The position numbers were made by a program, and so were the translations under genes. A stretch of DNA of 7,676 nt, taken from the NCBI GenBank assembly GCA_003535775.1, contig DPYO01000060.1:1-7676 (forward strand), in the 5' to 3' direction. How positions within the stretch are numbered: position 1 is the stretch's first letter; every line of letters starts with the position of its first letter. This DNA is from Fidelibacterota bacterium. Lineage in GTDB: Bacteria; Fidelibacterota; Marinisomatia; Marinisomatales; UBA8229. Positions 1 to 5,621 of this stretch are shown one piece after another. Below the pieces are notes generated by a model. The model worked only from the letters and a program-made list of their open reading frames with translations, was not told where the DNA came from and made no database searches.

Positions 1-545
1 GCCAGGTCTAACAGGGGAACATAATGATAATCTTTTGCAGAAGGAATGTTGCCCGTTTCAACTGTTGGATTCAGGTCAAAACCGAAAACATCATTTATCA
101 GCTCTCTCTCCTCAAGGCTGAGGGCGGTTTCTGCTTCGTGGAACTGCAGTAGATAGGGACTGATGATATTCCCCGCTTTTACGACAGCATCAGCCAGGGC
201 CTGGTTCCCAAGCGTATCAAGAGAGCGAACAAACATAATGTCCTGGACAATTACTTCAGGATCCCCGCTGGATAGATTTGAAATTAAATCAGCATAATAC
301 CTCTTGGGCCAAATGTCCAGCCCGGAACTTTGCCTTGATAAATTATCAATGTTAATGTGAATAATTTCACCGCTAAAAACGGGGTTTTTGTTCAAAATAT
401 TACGGAAATGAAAACGGCCGTCTACCGTCTTCAGTTCAAAGACACCGAGGAAGTCTGAAAATAGGAAAAGTATTCCGGAGATGACCAGGATGACAGCGGT
501 ATTCCCCAGAAGAAGGGTACGGATTGAAAATCGGCGGGTATTCAA
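1..545 (-). CDS. CHASE2-domain membrane sensor protein, N-terminal part (runs off the left edge)
   Basis: The minus-strand frame is open from a TTG at 545 down to base 1, giving 181 codons with no stop. The product begins with a short basic stretch (RRFSIR, residues 4-9) and one membrane segment (about 10-35). An extracytoplasmic CHASE2-like region follows: ELKTVDGRF (37-45), HINIDNLS (63-70), WPKRYYADLI (79-88), QDIMF (101-105) and LADAVVKAGNIIS (117-129). CHASE2 domains are periplasmic ligand-sensing modules usually joined to a kinase, cyclase or other output domain; any output lies outside the window. The start is inferred. The frame is closed by TAG at 579-581, and the only ATG, GTG or TTG codon before the membrane segment is TTG 545, 7 bases after the stop of the preceding gene. 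No clear Shine-Dalgarno is visible, so translation probably depends on coupling. The domain call is from motif memory and is fairly strong. Confidence 0.8.
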   Translation of the reverse strand, partial: MNTRRFSIRTLLLGNTAVILVISGILFLFSDFLGVFELKTVDGRFHFRNILNKNPVFSGEIIHINIDNLSRQSSGLDIWPKRYYADLISNLSSGDPEVIVQDIMFVRSLDTLGNQALADAVVKAGNIISPYLLQFHEAETALSLEERELINDVFGFDLNPTVETGNIPSAKDYHYVPLLDL

Positions 546-552
546 GCCACTG

Positions 553-1212
553 TTATTTGTGCTGTATCCGAAACACGGCTACAGTTCTTTTCTCACCCTC
601 ACTCCTGTGAGTCAGGTTTTGTTCCATTACCAGTCCTACCGGACCACCCCGAAAGGTCACTCCGCCCATCACAGGTTTTTCCAGGCGCTGAACAAGCTGA
701 GAAGATTTTTTGGATTCATCTATTTTTTCTAAATTTTCTAATTCACTGGCAATCCGCTTGCTGAACTTCCGCCTGCTTTTGCCTTTTGCCTGGTTATACT
801 TGCCGAAGAGATCTTCCAGCTTCTGAAGCCTGTCACCAGACGATAAAAGATAGAAAACCTCATCCCCGGTTTCATCATCCAGGCTTTGCCATCCCAGAGT
901 GGTGAAAATTGCATCGGTCTTTTCAGTTTCTTCCTGGCTTGATGATGAATAAAGGAGCGCGTACTCTTCCTTCGATGACAGGTGAGCCACGTAAGAAAAT
1001 GTTCCTTTTCCAAACTCAAAGTTCAGCTTAAGCCCGTCACCTGAGTTGAGAACAGAACCATCTTCAACAATGAAAAGGCTGTCAGGATTGTCTTCTTCCT
1101 GCCCAATGAACCCGTAGCGGAAAGAAATAAGCTCATTTGAATCCTGGGCGATAAGAAGAGCAGAGAAAAAAAGAATAACAAAAACCATATTTTTTTGCAT
1201 TAGTCCAATCAT
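553..1212 (-). CDS. Secreted DUF4384-like protein
   Basis: A 219-residue protein with a hydrophobic signal peptide (about residues 5-23, ending LLIAQ), so probably periplasmic or lipid-free envelope-exposed. The middle part (GDGLKLNFEFGKGTFSYVAH, then an 'EEYALLY' strand and GDEVFYLLSSGDRLQKLEDLF) resembles DUF4384, a beta-rich domain of unknown biochemical role. DUF4384 is often found beside caspase-like, FecR or CHASE2 signalling proteins. A Lys/Glu-rich helical stretch and a 'GGVTFRGG...VFRIQHK' C-terminus follow. The start at 1212 is supported by GGAGG at 1221-1225, 8 bases upstream; the in-frame ATG at 1200 has no such site. The CHASE2 gene starts 7 bases after the stop, so the two are almost certainly co-transcribed and may act together as an envelope sensor pair. 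The family call is moderate; the function is unknown. Confidence 0.75.
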   Translation of the reverse strand: MIGLMQKNMVFVILFFSALLIAQDSNELISFRYGFIGQEEDNPDSLFIVEDGSVLNSGDGLKLNFEFGKGTFSYVAHLSSKEEYALLYSSSSQEETEKTDAIFTTLGWQSLDDETGDEVFYLLSSGDRLQKLEDLFGKYNQAKGKSRRKFSKRIASELENLEKIDESKKSSQLVQRLEKPVMGGVTFRGGPVGLVMEQNLTHRSEGEKRTVAVFRIQHK

Positions 1213-1286
1213 TAGGTTGGCCTCCCTCTATATATAATTTACTCCGAATCTCTCATGCATACAAACGGTCTCCATTTGAAAAAAAA

Positions 1287-1305
1287 TACCCAGAGGAATC
1301 AATTT
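1287..1305 (+). repeat. Dispersed repeat, copy A (partial core)
   Basis: TACCCAGAGGAATCAATTT matches the central part of copies B and C (2828-2864 and 7529-7566), but the flanking GGAGGCTnAATC half is missing. It lies in the 116-bp spacer between the VOC gene and the DUF4384 gene, 23 bases downstream of the VOC stop, in the same orientation as the other copies. The rest of the spacer holds the DUF4384 Shine-Dalgarno and AT-rich DNA with no confident promoter. Confidence 0.6.
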
Positions 1306-1328
1306 CTAATGCAGGGTTAGATTGTATT

Positions 1329-1763
1329 CTAACTGTCTGAATCCCAAGGATTGTATCTTCCAAAGTGCCATAAGTATCCTTCGGGATCTTTGCAAGAATA
1401 GTGTTTTCCTCCATAATCCTGCTCTACGAGTTGGGTGATAATTTCTGCATCAGCTTTTAGAGCTCTATTATAATGTTTATCAATATCTTTTACAATGATG
1501 TATGGGCTTTGTGAATTGTAGCCACCCAAATAACTTGGTGGTTTTTGGTGTTTTATATACTCATCATTACGGAAAGACCCAACCATAATCATACCGTTTC
1601 CAAATGTTAATTGGGCATGGGCAATCGTATCATCCTCATTCGGAACAACAAGGTGTTCCTTAAATCCGAATGCTCTGCAAAGCCACTTGATAGCTGCAGG
1701 TGCGTCCTTGTAACGCATAGCCGGGATTACTGTTGCAGTAGTGTTCTTAGAACTTTCAGCCAT
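1329..1763 (-). CDS. VOC (glyoxalase/bleomycin-resistance fold) family protein
   Basis: A 144-residue cytoplasmic protein with the two-module beta-alpha-beta-beta-beta layout of the vicinal oxygen chelate superfamily. The N-terminal module has PAMRYKDAPAAIKWLCRAFG (14-33) and IAHAQLTFGNGMIMVG (47-62). The second has SPYIIVKDID (86-95) and DPEGYLWHFGR (126-136). H49 and E128 sit where metal ligands fall in metal-dependent members, but only this pair is obvious, so enzyme activity is uncertain. It resembles the PhnB-like uncharacterised VOC proteins. Possible roles are isomerase, dioxygenase-like, or drug/metabolite binding; none can be chosen from sequence. It begins 6 bases after the stop of the epimerase gene and is probably the second gene of that transcript. 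No Shine-Dalgarno is evident (the sense strand upstream reads CCTCC), suggesting coupled initiation. Confidence 0.85.
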   Translation of the reverse strand: MAESSKNTTATVIPAMRYKDAPAAIKWLCRAFGFKEHLVVPNEDDTIAHAQLTFGNGMIMVGSFRNDEYIKHQKPPSYLGGYNSQSPYIIVKDIDKHYNRALKADAEIITQLVEQDYGGKHYSCKDPEGYLWHFGRYNPWDSDS

Positions 1764-1769
1764 TGATTT

Positions 1770-2717
1770 TCAGGAGGCGGAATTGGCTTCCGCGAATTGA
1801 TTCATGGCATCCCTTGTGGAATATTTGTACCGGAAATCAGTTTCCCGTTCAATCTTACTGCCGTCAACCACCCATCTGTACTGAATATAATTGATAAGGG
1901 AACTGGGTGCTTCAGTTATAGCTTTGATTCTGAAAAACCATCCAAAAGTGGTTAAAGCCCGAATAAGTCTGGGACCGATAAAAATAGACTTGCCTCCCAT
2001 GATTTCAACAGATTCACTTTCTTTGATCACATCCGGTGGACCAAGGTTATAAGCGCCGGCTGGCGCCTGCAGAGCCAGATGATAGAGCGCGGATGCGATG
2101 TCTTCTTCATGGATTAATTGAGTATCCTGATCAAATTCTTTTACAAGCGGTACCAACGGTTTCATCAGATAACGGGAAATAAAATTACCTAAATTTGGTC
2201 CGGCAACTACTGCAGGACGAGCAATGACTATTTCCACATCGGGGTGGGTTTTACCGAATTCCTCAAGTTTTTCCTCCACAATTACCTTATCGTGAGCATA
2301 TTGGTAGCCAGTCTCCTTTCCCCTAAGAGGGTCTGTTTCTTTGAGCTGTTCAGGATTATTAGGCAAGGCACCGTAAGCAGTTCCTGAACTGGTAACAACC
2401 AAACGTTTAACTCCAAATTTGTCTATGTGGCTCAACACATTTTCCATGCTGCCTACATTGATTCTGTACATTTTTTCCGAATCGTGGAGAGGATCAAGGA
2501 CATATACCAAATGATTAACAATATCAGGAGCGTGTTTTTTAAAAACATCACTTAAGTCACTGTTACAATCCCTGTTGTAAAAAACCAGCTTTGAGAAATT
2601 GGTTCTCGGCTCAGCGAGATCAAGTCCGATCAATTCCTGGATGGATTCATCTGAATCAAATTTTTTACACAGTTGGGTGCCAATATACCCTGATGATCCG
2701 GTAATTAATATTTTCAT
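1770..2717 (-). CDS. NAD-dependent epimerase/dehydratase-like extended SDR
   Basis: A 315-residue Rossmann-fold protein of the extended short-chain dehydrogenase/reductase type. It has the nucleotide-binding motif TGSSGYIG (6-13) at the N-terminus. An acidic residue after beta-2 (D33 in IGLDL) points to NAD(H) rather than NADP(H). The catalytic site follows: SSGTAYG (110-116) and YxxxK at Y140-K144 (YAHDK). A substrate-side segment RPAVVAGP (about 167-174) and an 'AYNLGPPDV' element typical of sugar-epimerase relatives are also present. Family members act on nucleotide sugars, flavonoid-like ketones or steroid-like substrates; the substrate cannot be assigned here. The length is normal and no key residue is missing. 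The start at 2717 is the only ATG directly before the Rossmann motif. The VOC gene follows after 6 bases, so both may work on one small-molecule pathway. Confidence 0.9.
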   Translation of the reverse strand: MKILITGSSGYIGTQLCKKFDSDESIQELIGLDLAEPRTNFSKLVFYNRDCNSDLSDVFKKHAPDIVNHLVYVLDPLHDSEKMYRINVGSMENVLSHIDKFGVKRLVVTSSGTAYGALPNNPEQLKETDPLRGKETGYQYAHDKVIVEEKLEEFGKTHPDVEIVIARPAVVAGPNLGNFISRYLMKPLVPLVKEFDQDTQLIHEEDIASALYHLALQAPAGAYNLGPPDVIKESESVEIMGGKSIFIGPRLIRALTTFGWFFRIKAITEAPSSLINYIQYRWVVDGSKIERETDFRYKYSTRDAMNQFAEANSAS

Positions 2718-2827
2718 AGTTTTACTCTTATATCAGTCAAATTTAACCCCAAAACCCCCTTTTTTCCAATCAACAGGCTGTGTCCTCACAGGCAAACACA
2801 ACCAACAATTCTATAAATAAAAGTCTT

Positions 2828-2864
2828 TTCAATTTACCCAGAAGAATCAATTTGGAGGCTAATC
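2828..2864 (+). repeat. Dispersed repeat, copy B (full length)
   Basis: About 37 bp (starts TTCAATTTACCCAG, ends TTTGGAGGCTAATC). It matches copy C at 7529-7566 except for two substitutions and one 1-base gap, and shares its centre with copy A at 1287-1305. All three lie at intergenic positions in the same orientation. No coding sense is apparent. Confidence 0.75.
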
Positions 2865-2951
2865 TCATTCACCCCATCCCCACTTTTTTACAAAGAGGTG
2901 GTCTAGGATTTCCATATTTCAGTTTAGGTTCCAATTCGAAATCTTCAGTGG
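2838..2951. repeat. Imperfect inverted-repeat element with central hairpin (MITE-like, tentative)
   Basis: The left arm 2838-2863 (CCAGAAGAATCAATTTGGAG, then GCTAAT) resembles the reverse complement of the right arm 2923-2951 (CCACTGAAGATTTCGAATTG, then GAACCTAAA), allowing several small gaps. Between them, 2880-2901 forms a hairpin: CCACTTTTTT pairs with AGAGGTGG and adjoining bases, with two G-T wobbles and a tiny loop. The left arm is inside repeat copy B. The structure could be a decayed transposon-like element, a folded RNA element, or chance. No target-site duplication was recognised. Confidence 0.35.
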
Positions 2952-2981
2952 TTGACCCAAACAAATAATAATGAAAAAAAA

Positions 2982-3011
2982 TTGAAACTTTTTGATCTTT
3001 CAGCGTAAAAT
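2982..3011 (+). promoter_or_regulatory. Sigma70-type promoter of the metal-handling operon
   Basis: TTGAAA (2982-2987) and TAAAAT (3006-3011) are separated by 18 bp. Initiation about 7 bases downstream would fall at 3017-3019, leaving only a few bases before the ATG at 3021. No Shine-Dalgarno is visible, so the first gene may be translated from a leaderless or nearly leaderless mRNA. A small palindrome CGTACG (3014-3019) overlaps the expected start point and could be an operator half, but this is unproven. Confidence 0.55.
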
Positions 3012-3020
3012 ACCGTACGC

Positions 3021-3377
3021 ATGAAGAAAAATATTTCCATATTCATACTGCTGTTATTTTCCGCACAGATCTCAGCCTCCTTTTTGCATTTTGACTGCAA
3101 TATGGCTTGTTGTCAGGATAAAATCATCAGTTGCTGTTTAACAGATCCTACCGAAAAAGAATGCTCAACAATGGGTGGAAATTGTAATACTGTTGTTTTC
3201 CTGCCGATTATTTCTGTTTCTACCGAACGAGCAGAATATGAAAATAAATTATCAATAAATAAACTTATTCCGATAAACATGTTGAATGAAACAGTATTTC
3301 CATGTGTCCTGAACACCATAAATACCCAATTATCTTCAAAACCTCCAGCCGCATTTAATCTACCCCTCCTGATATAG
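3021..3377 (+). CDS. Small Cys-rich secreted protein, first gene of metal operon
   Basis: A 118-residue protein not assigned to a named family. It has a clear signal peptide (KKN, then a hydrophobic stretch to about residue 20). The mature part opens with a cysteine cluster: C26, C30-C31, C38-C39, C48 and C55, plus a lone C95. The N-terminal cluster (FDCNMACC ... SCC) looks suited to soft-metal binding or disulfides in the periplasm. The tail is Pro/Leu-rich (SKPPAAFNLPLLI). It is the first gene after the promoter, and downstream genes encode a MerP-like binder and a MerT-like carrier, so a periplasmic metal-scavenging or sensing role is inferred from context. It is separated from the next gene by 77 bp holding a hairpin. 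The start is chosen because ATG 3021 directly precedes the signal peptide; the earlier ATG at 2971 meets a stop after three codons. Confidence 0.75.
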   Translation: MKKNISIFILLLFSAQISASFLHFDCNMACCQDKIISCCLTDPTEKECSTMGGNCNTVVFLPIISVSTERAEYENKLSINKLIPINMLNETVFPCVLNTINTQLSSKPPAAFNLPLLI

Positions 3378-3389
3378 ACAACTCCTTCT

Positions 3390-3412
3390 TGTTCTTTCAG
3401 TAGTAAAGAACA
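3390..3412 (+). other. Perfect 8-bp stem-loop between operon genes 1 and 2
   Basis: TGTTCTTT (3390-3397) pairs exactly with AAAGAACA (3405-3412) around a 7-base loop. It lies just after the stop of the Cys-rich gene and is followed by a T-rich but interrupted tract (TTTCATTT). The AT-rich stem makes it a weak terminator at best. It could act as an attenuator or mRNA-stability element that sets the first gene's expression apart from the rest. Confidence 0.45.
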
Positions 3413-3454
3413 TTTCATTTAAATCAGTTTTTAAATAAATAAAAGGAGCTTGTC

Positions 3455-3844
3455 ATGAAATATAATTTCATAAAAAAAATATTAGTAATCAGTTTTCTCT
3501 TTGGATTTTTAATAGGTCAATCTATTGATCTAAAGGGTCAAAAAATAGATATTTCCCAGAATGAGGTCGTTCTTGAAATCAGCGGTCTGGTTTGTTCATT
3601 TTGTGCTATGGGCTTACAGAATAAATTATCAAAACTTGACCACCTTGATAAGTCAAAATACAACAATGGAGTTTTCATTGATGTGAAGCACCAATATGCA
3701 ATAATAGCGGAATCTGAAAACGAAAATGTTGACATTGACGAAGCAGTTAAATTAACAACTAAAGCAGGTTACGATGTAAAGACCATCTATACTAATCCTG
3801 TTGGTGATAAAATAAAAGTAAAAGAATTCGGAGAGGCAAAATGA
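3455..3844 (+). CDS. Periplasmic HMA-domain metal-binding protein (MerP-like)
   Basis: A 129-residue protein with a signal peptide (residues 1-22) followed by one heavy-metal-associated domain (about 36-105). The metal loop reads GLVCSFCAMGL (44-54): C47 and C50 form the CxxC pair, with Leu in place of the usual Met before the loop. The rest fits the beta-alpha-beta-beta-alpha-beta order (VVLEISGL; LQNKLSKL; VFIDVKHQYAIIA; IDEAVKLTTKAGYDV). Such proteins carry Hg(II), Cu(I) or similar soft metals and pass them to a membrane partner. AAGGAG at 3443-3448 stands 6 bases before the ATG. The stop overlaps the next start as ATGA, so production is translationally coupled to the MerT-like carrier, which supports a donor-acceptor pair. 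The metal cannot be fixed from sequence. Confidence 0.88.
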   Translation: MKYNFIKKILVISFLFGFLIGQSIDLKGQKIDISQNEVVLEISGLVCSFCAMGLQNKLSKLDHLDKSKYNNGVFIDVKHQYAIIAESENENVDIDEAVKLTTKAGYDVKTIYTNPVGDKIKVKEFGEAK

Positions 3845-4221
3845 AAGAAAAACTCATCAGTGTTCTGGCGTTATTTACCTCCACCGGTACATTATTATGT
3901 TGTGTGCTTCCTGCTGTAGTTGCCACTATTGCAGGAGGTGCAGCGGTTGGATCTATGCTGTCACTTTTCCCATGGCTGATCCCATTATCCATTCATAAGG
4001 AATGGATTTTTGGGACAGCTGGAATTTTGATCGCATTAAATGGCTTCATGCTTTTCAAACCCATCAAAAAAACACCCTGTAATTTGGAAGCCGGGGAAAC
4101 CGGTTGTGAAATTACAGGTAACTTCAATAAGTATATGTTTTATGGAGCAGTATTCGTAATTCTATTGGGGGCTTTCTTTGCTTATGCTCTTGTCCCTGTT
4201 CTTGAATTTATTGGAGCGTGA
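3841..4221 (+). CDS. MerT-like inner-membrane metal carrier
   Basis: A 126-residue, mostly hydrophobic protein with membrane segments at about 8-30, 35-50, 55-72 and 97-121. The first carries the vicinal pair C20-C21 in LLCCVLPAV, matching the CCxxP signature of MerT mercuric carriers. The loop before the last helix holds a second pair, C80 and C89 (TPCNLEAGETGCE), where MerT also has two cysteines. In MerT the periplasmic donor gives Hg(II) to the membrane pair, which passes it to the loop pair. The upstream HMA gene overlaps by 4 bases (ATGA), with GAGAGG just before the start. Unlike classic mer operons, no MerA reductase or MerR is seen nearby, so the real substrate may be another soft metal. 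The family similarity comes from motif layout, not an alignment search. Confidence 0.75.
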   Translation: MKEKLISVLALFTSTGTLLCCVLPAVVATIAGGAAVGSMLSLFPWLIPLSIHKEWIFGTAGILIALNGFMLFKPIKKTPCNLEAGETGCEITGNFNKYMFYGAVFVILLGAFFAYALVPVLEFIGA

Positions 4222-4222
4222 A

Positions 4223-4993
4223 ATGGCGAGAGTGAAAACAGTTCTACTGATAATTTTAACTCAATCCTCAATTATCATAGCACATCAACCTATTATGGAT
4301 ATGGCACCCCGATGGAACGGTGGATATGGAATTCAATTACGATATGAGAGATTTGGCTCGGATAAATTCATCAATGGTTCAAATTCCTTAAATAGATTCT
4401 TACATGAAACCATATGGTTAGAAGGTGTTTATACATGGACCAGATCAAAACGAATTACATTCAAGCTTCCTTTTCATCAAATAACGGATGGAAATGAAAT
4501 TGACAATTATATCGGGGGATTGATTTTGGCTTTGCCTCTGAAAAAATATAGCAATTTCAACCAACATACACAAAATTTTGGAATTACTCCCCAGTTACAA
4601 TTTCCTAATATAAATTCCAAAATCAGCGATAAGAGTCAATTTGCTGGTGGATTGAGCCTATCTTACAGTTCTGAAACTTTCTCATTCTATCAATTGTATG
4701 ATATTTACGTCTGGAATTACAGTGACAAAGATCCAATGCTTGGATTTGATGTTAACCTTGGAATACACCCATACCATAATAATTCTTCAAATAGCGGTTT
4801 TTTTGCAATTTGGGATGTAACAGCAAAATGGACCCAAGGATCAACTACAATTTTAAGCGGACCTGTTCTCATGCCCTATTATCAGAATATTATTGCACGT
4901 TTGGAAGTTAAATTTCCCCTGATTGAAAATGGAGAATATTCGCAATTTTCAAGAGGATTGACCATTAATGCAGGAATCGGGTTCGTATTTTAA
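4223..4993 (+). CDS. Predicted outer-membrane beta-barrel protein of the metal operon
   Basis: A 256-residue protein with a signal peptide (1-20, ending IIIA). The mature start is HQPIMDMAPRWNGGYG (21-36), which has His and two Met residues near the N-terminus. Alternating polar/hydrophobic strands rich in Tyr, Phe and Trp follow, ending with GLTINAGIGFVF; a terminal Phe on an amphipathic strand is the usual outer-membrane barrel insertion signal. No named family is claimed; it resembles putative 'transporter' barrels found beside metal genes. ATG 4223 is chosen over the earlier in-frame ATG 4178 because TTGGAG at 4211-4216 sits 6 bases upstream and the signal peptide then begins normally; 4178 would overlap the MerT-like gene by 44 bases. 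It may give the system an entry or exit route across the outer membrane, an inference from context. Confidence 0.7.
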   Translation: MARVKTVLLIILTQSSIIIAHQPIMDMAPRWNGGYGIQLRYERFGSDKFINGSNSLNRFLHETIWLEGVYTWTRSKRITFKLPFHQITDGNEIDNYIGGLILALPLKKYSNFNQHTQNFGITPQLQFPNINSKISDKSQFAGGLSLSYSSETFSFYQLYDIYVWNYSDKDPMLGFDVNLGIHPYHNNSSNSGFFAIWDVTAKWTQGSTTILSGPVLMPYYQNIIARLEVKFPLIENGEYSQFSRGLTINAGIGFVF

Positions 4994-5005
4994 AAAGAAG
5001 AAACC

Positions 5006-5482
5006 ATGCAAAATCAAAATCGTGAACACCACCTACATGATCATCATCATGAAAAAAATGTTATTTCGGATGCACGGTTAGCCACTAGTGCAACTCTTCA
5101 TTGTTTATTAGGCTGCGGCCTTGGCGAAATTGTCGGAATGCTCATTGCTATGGAATTAGGATTAGCCCTGGTGCCTTCCATAGCGCTCGCTGTTTCTCTG
5201 GGATTTGTTTTAGGATTTATCCTGGGAATGCGGCCCTTGCGGAAACACGGCTATTCTTTTACAAATGCATTTAAACAGGTGCTCCTTGCCGAAGGATTGA
5301 GCATTGTTTTTATGGAAACGGCAGAAGTGTTGGTGGAAATCTATACACCAGGATTTATGCAGGCGGGATTATTTGATCCCATTTTATGGGGAGGAATGGT
5401 GTTGGCCTTGACTGCCGGTTTTATGGCTGCCTGGCCGGTGAATCTGATCATGGTAAAGCGAGGCTATCGGCACGTCCACTGA
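5006..5482 (+). CDS. DUF4396 family membrane protein with His-rich N-terminus
   Basis: A 158-residue integral membrane protein. The cytoplasmic or periplasmic N-terminus is His-rich (H8, H9, H11, H13-H15 in EHHLHDHHHEK) and likely binds metal. Four membrane segments follow at about 30-50, 55-75, 93-113 and 125-148. Hallmarks of DUF4396 are ATLHCLLGCGLGEIVG (29-44, with H32, C33, C37, E41), GFVLGFILGMRPL (66-78), FMETAEVLVEIYTPG (102-116) and FDPILWGG (123-130), with a closing WPVNLIMVKRGYRHVH. The biochemical role of DUF4396 is not established; its conserved His, Cys and Glu in the first helix and its place here suggest metal or redox work in the membrane. It starts 12 bases after the barrel gene with AAGAAG before the ATG, so it is the last gene of the operon. 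It looks more GC-rich than the barrel gene. Confidence 0.82.
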   Translation: MQNQNREHHLHDHHHEKNVISDARLATSATLHCLLGCGLGEIVGMLIAMELGLALVPSIALAVSLGFVLGFILGMRPLRKHGYSFTNAFKQVLLAEGLSIVFMETAEVLVEIYTPGFMQAGLFDPILWGGMVLALTAGFMAAWPVNLIMVKRGYRHVH

Positions 5483-5621
5483 ACTGTGTTTCTTCCGTCC
5501 CATATAGCATCCGGATACATTCTGGGAAAAGGTCTTAGCCGATGGGGAAATTCCTCATGTTCAACGGCACCATCTTCTTTGTCTGAACAAACTCTCCTGA
5601 TACCAAAGCAAGATGGACTTG
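5483..5621. other. Convergent spacer, no confident terminator
   Basis: The DUF4396 gene and the minus-strand Kunitz-propeller gene end toward each other here. A symmetric element at 5498-5527 pairs TCCCA with TGGGA around the palindrome ATCCGGAT, with unpaired 6-base sides. It lacks a T-tract on either strand, so it is not a standard intrinsic terminator. A minus-strand frame is open from 5625 to 5464 without a usable start and was not called as a gene. Confidence 0.5.

Larger units (their letters stand above)
2718..3020. other. Divergent non-coding spacer with repeats and promoter
   Basis: This 303-bp spacer separates the minus-strand epimerase unit from the plus-strand metal operon. No credible gene is present; short open frames across it have no coding character. 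From left to right it holds a C-run/T-run stretch (2747-2765, G-rich on the epimerase leader strand) and a small hairpin CTGTG-TCCT-CACAG (2778-2791) inside the presumed epimerase leader. Repeat copy B comes next (2828-2864), then an imperfect inverted repeat around an inner hairpin (2838-2951), and the operon promoter (2982-3011). I could not pick a convincing promoter for the epimerase on the minus strand. Confidence 0.75.

Noticed and set aside
738..1019. Second minus-strand frame inside the DUF4384-like gene
   Set aside because: It is an out-of-frame shadow; the 553-1212 frame has the signal peptide and ribosome site.
1281..1330. Intrinsic terminator after the VOC gene (T-run on the minus strand)
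   Set aside because: Only a 4-bp ACCC/GGGT pairing with a long loop precedes the T-tract, too weak to call.
2828..2957. Integron attC-like recombination site
   Set aside because: The imperfect hairpin suggested it, but no RYYYAAC/GTTRRRY core pair frames the element and no integrase is present.
2599..2968. Two plus-strand open frames (2599-2820 and 2780-2968) in the divergent spacer
   Set aside because: One is mostly antisense to the epimerase gene. The other runs through repeat copy B and the hairpin and has no domain-like composition or start signal.
3021..4221. Complete mercury-resistance (mer) operon
   Set aside because: MerP- and MerT-like genes are present, but no MerA, MerB or MerR is in the window, so the mercury assignment and mer gene symbols are not justified.
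5498..5527. Bidirectional terminator between the convergent genes
   Set aside because: Short stems with large internal loops and no T-tract on either strand.
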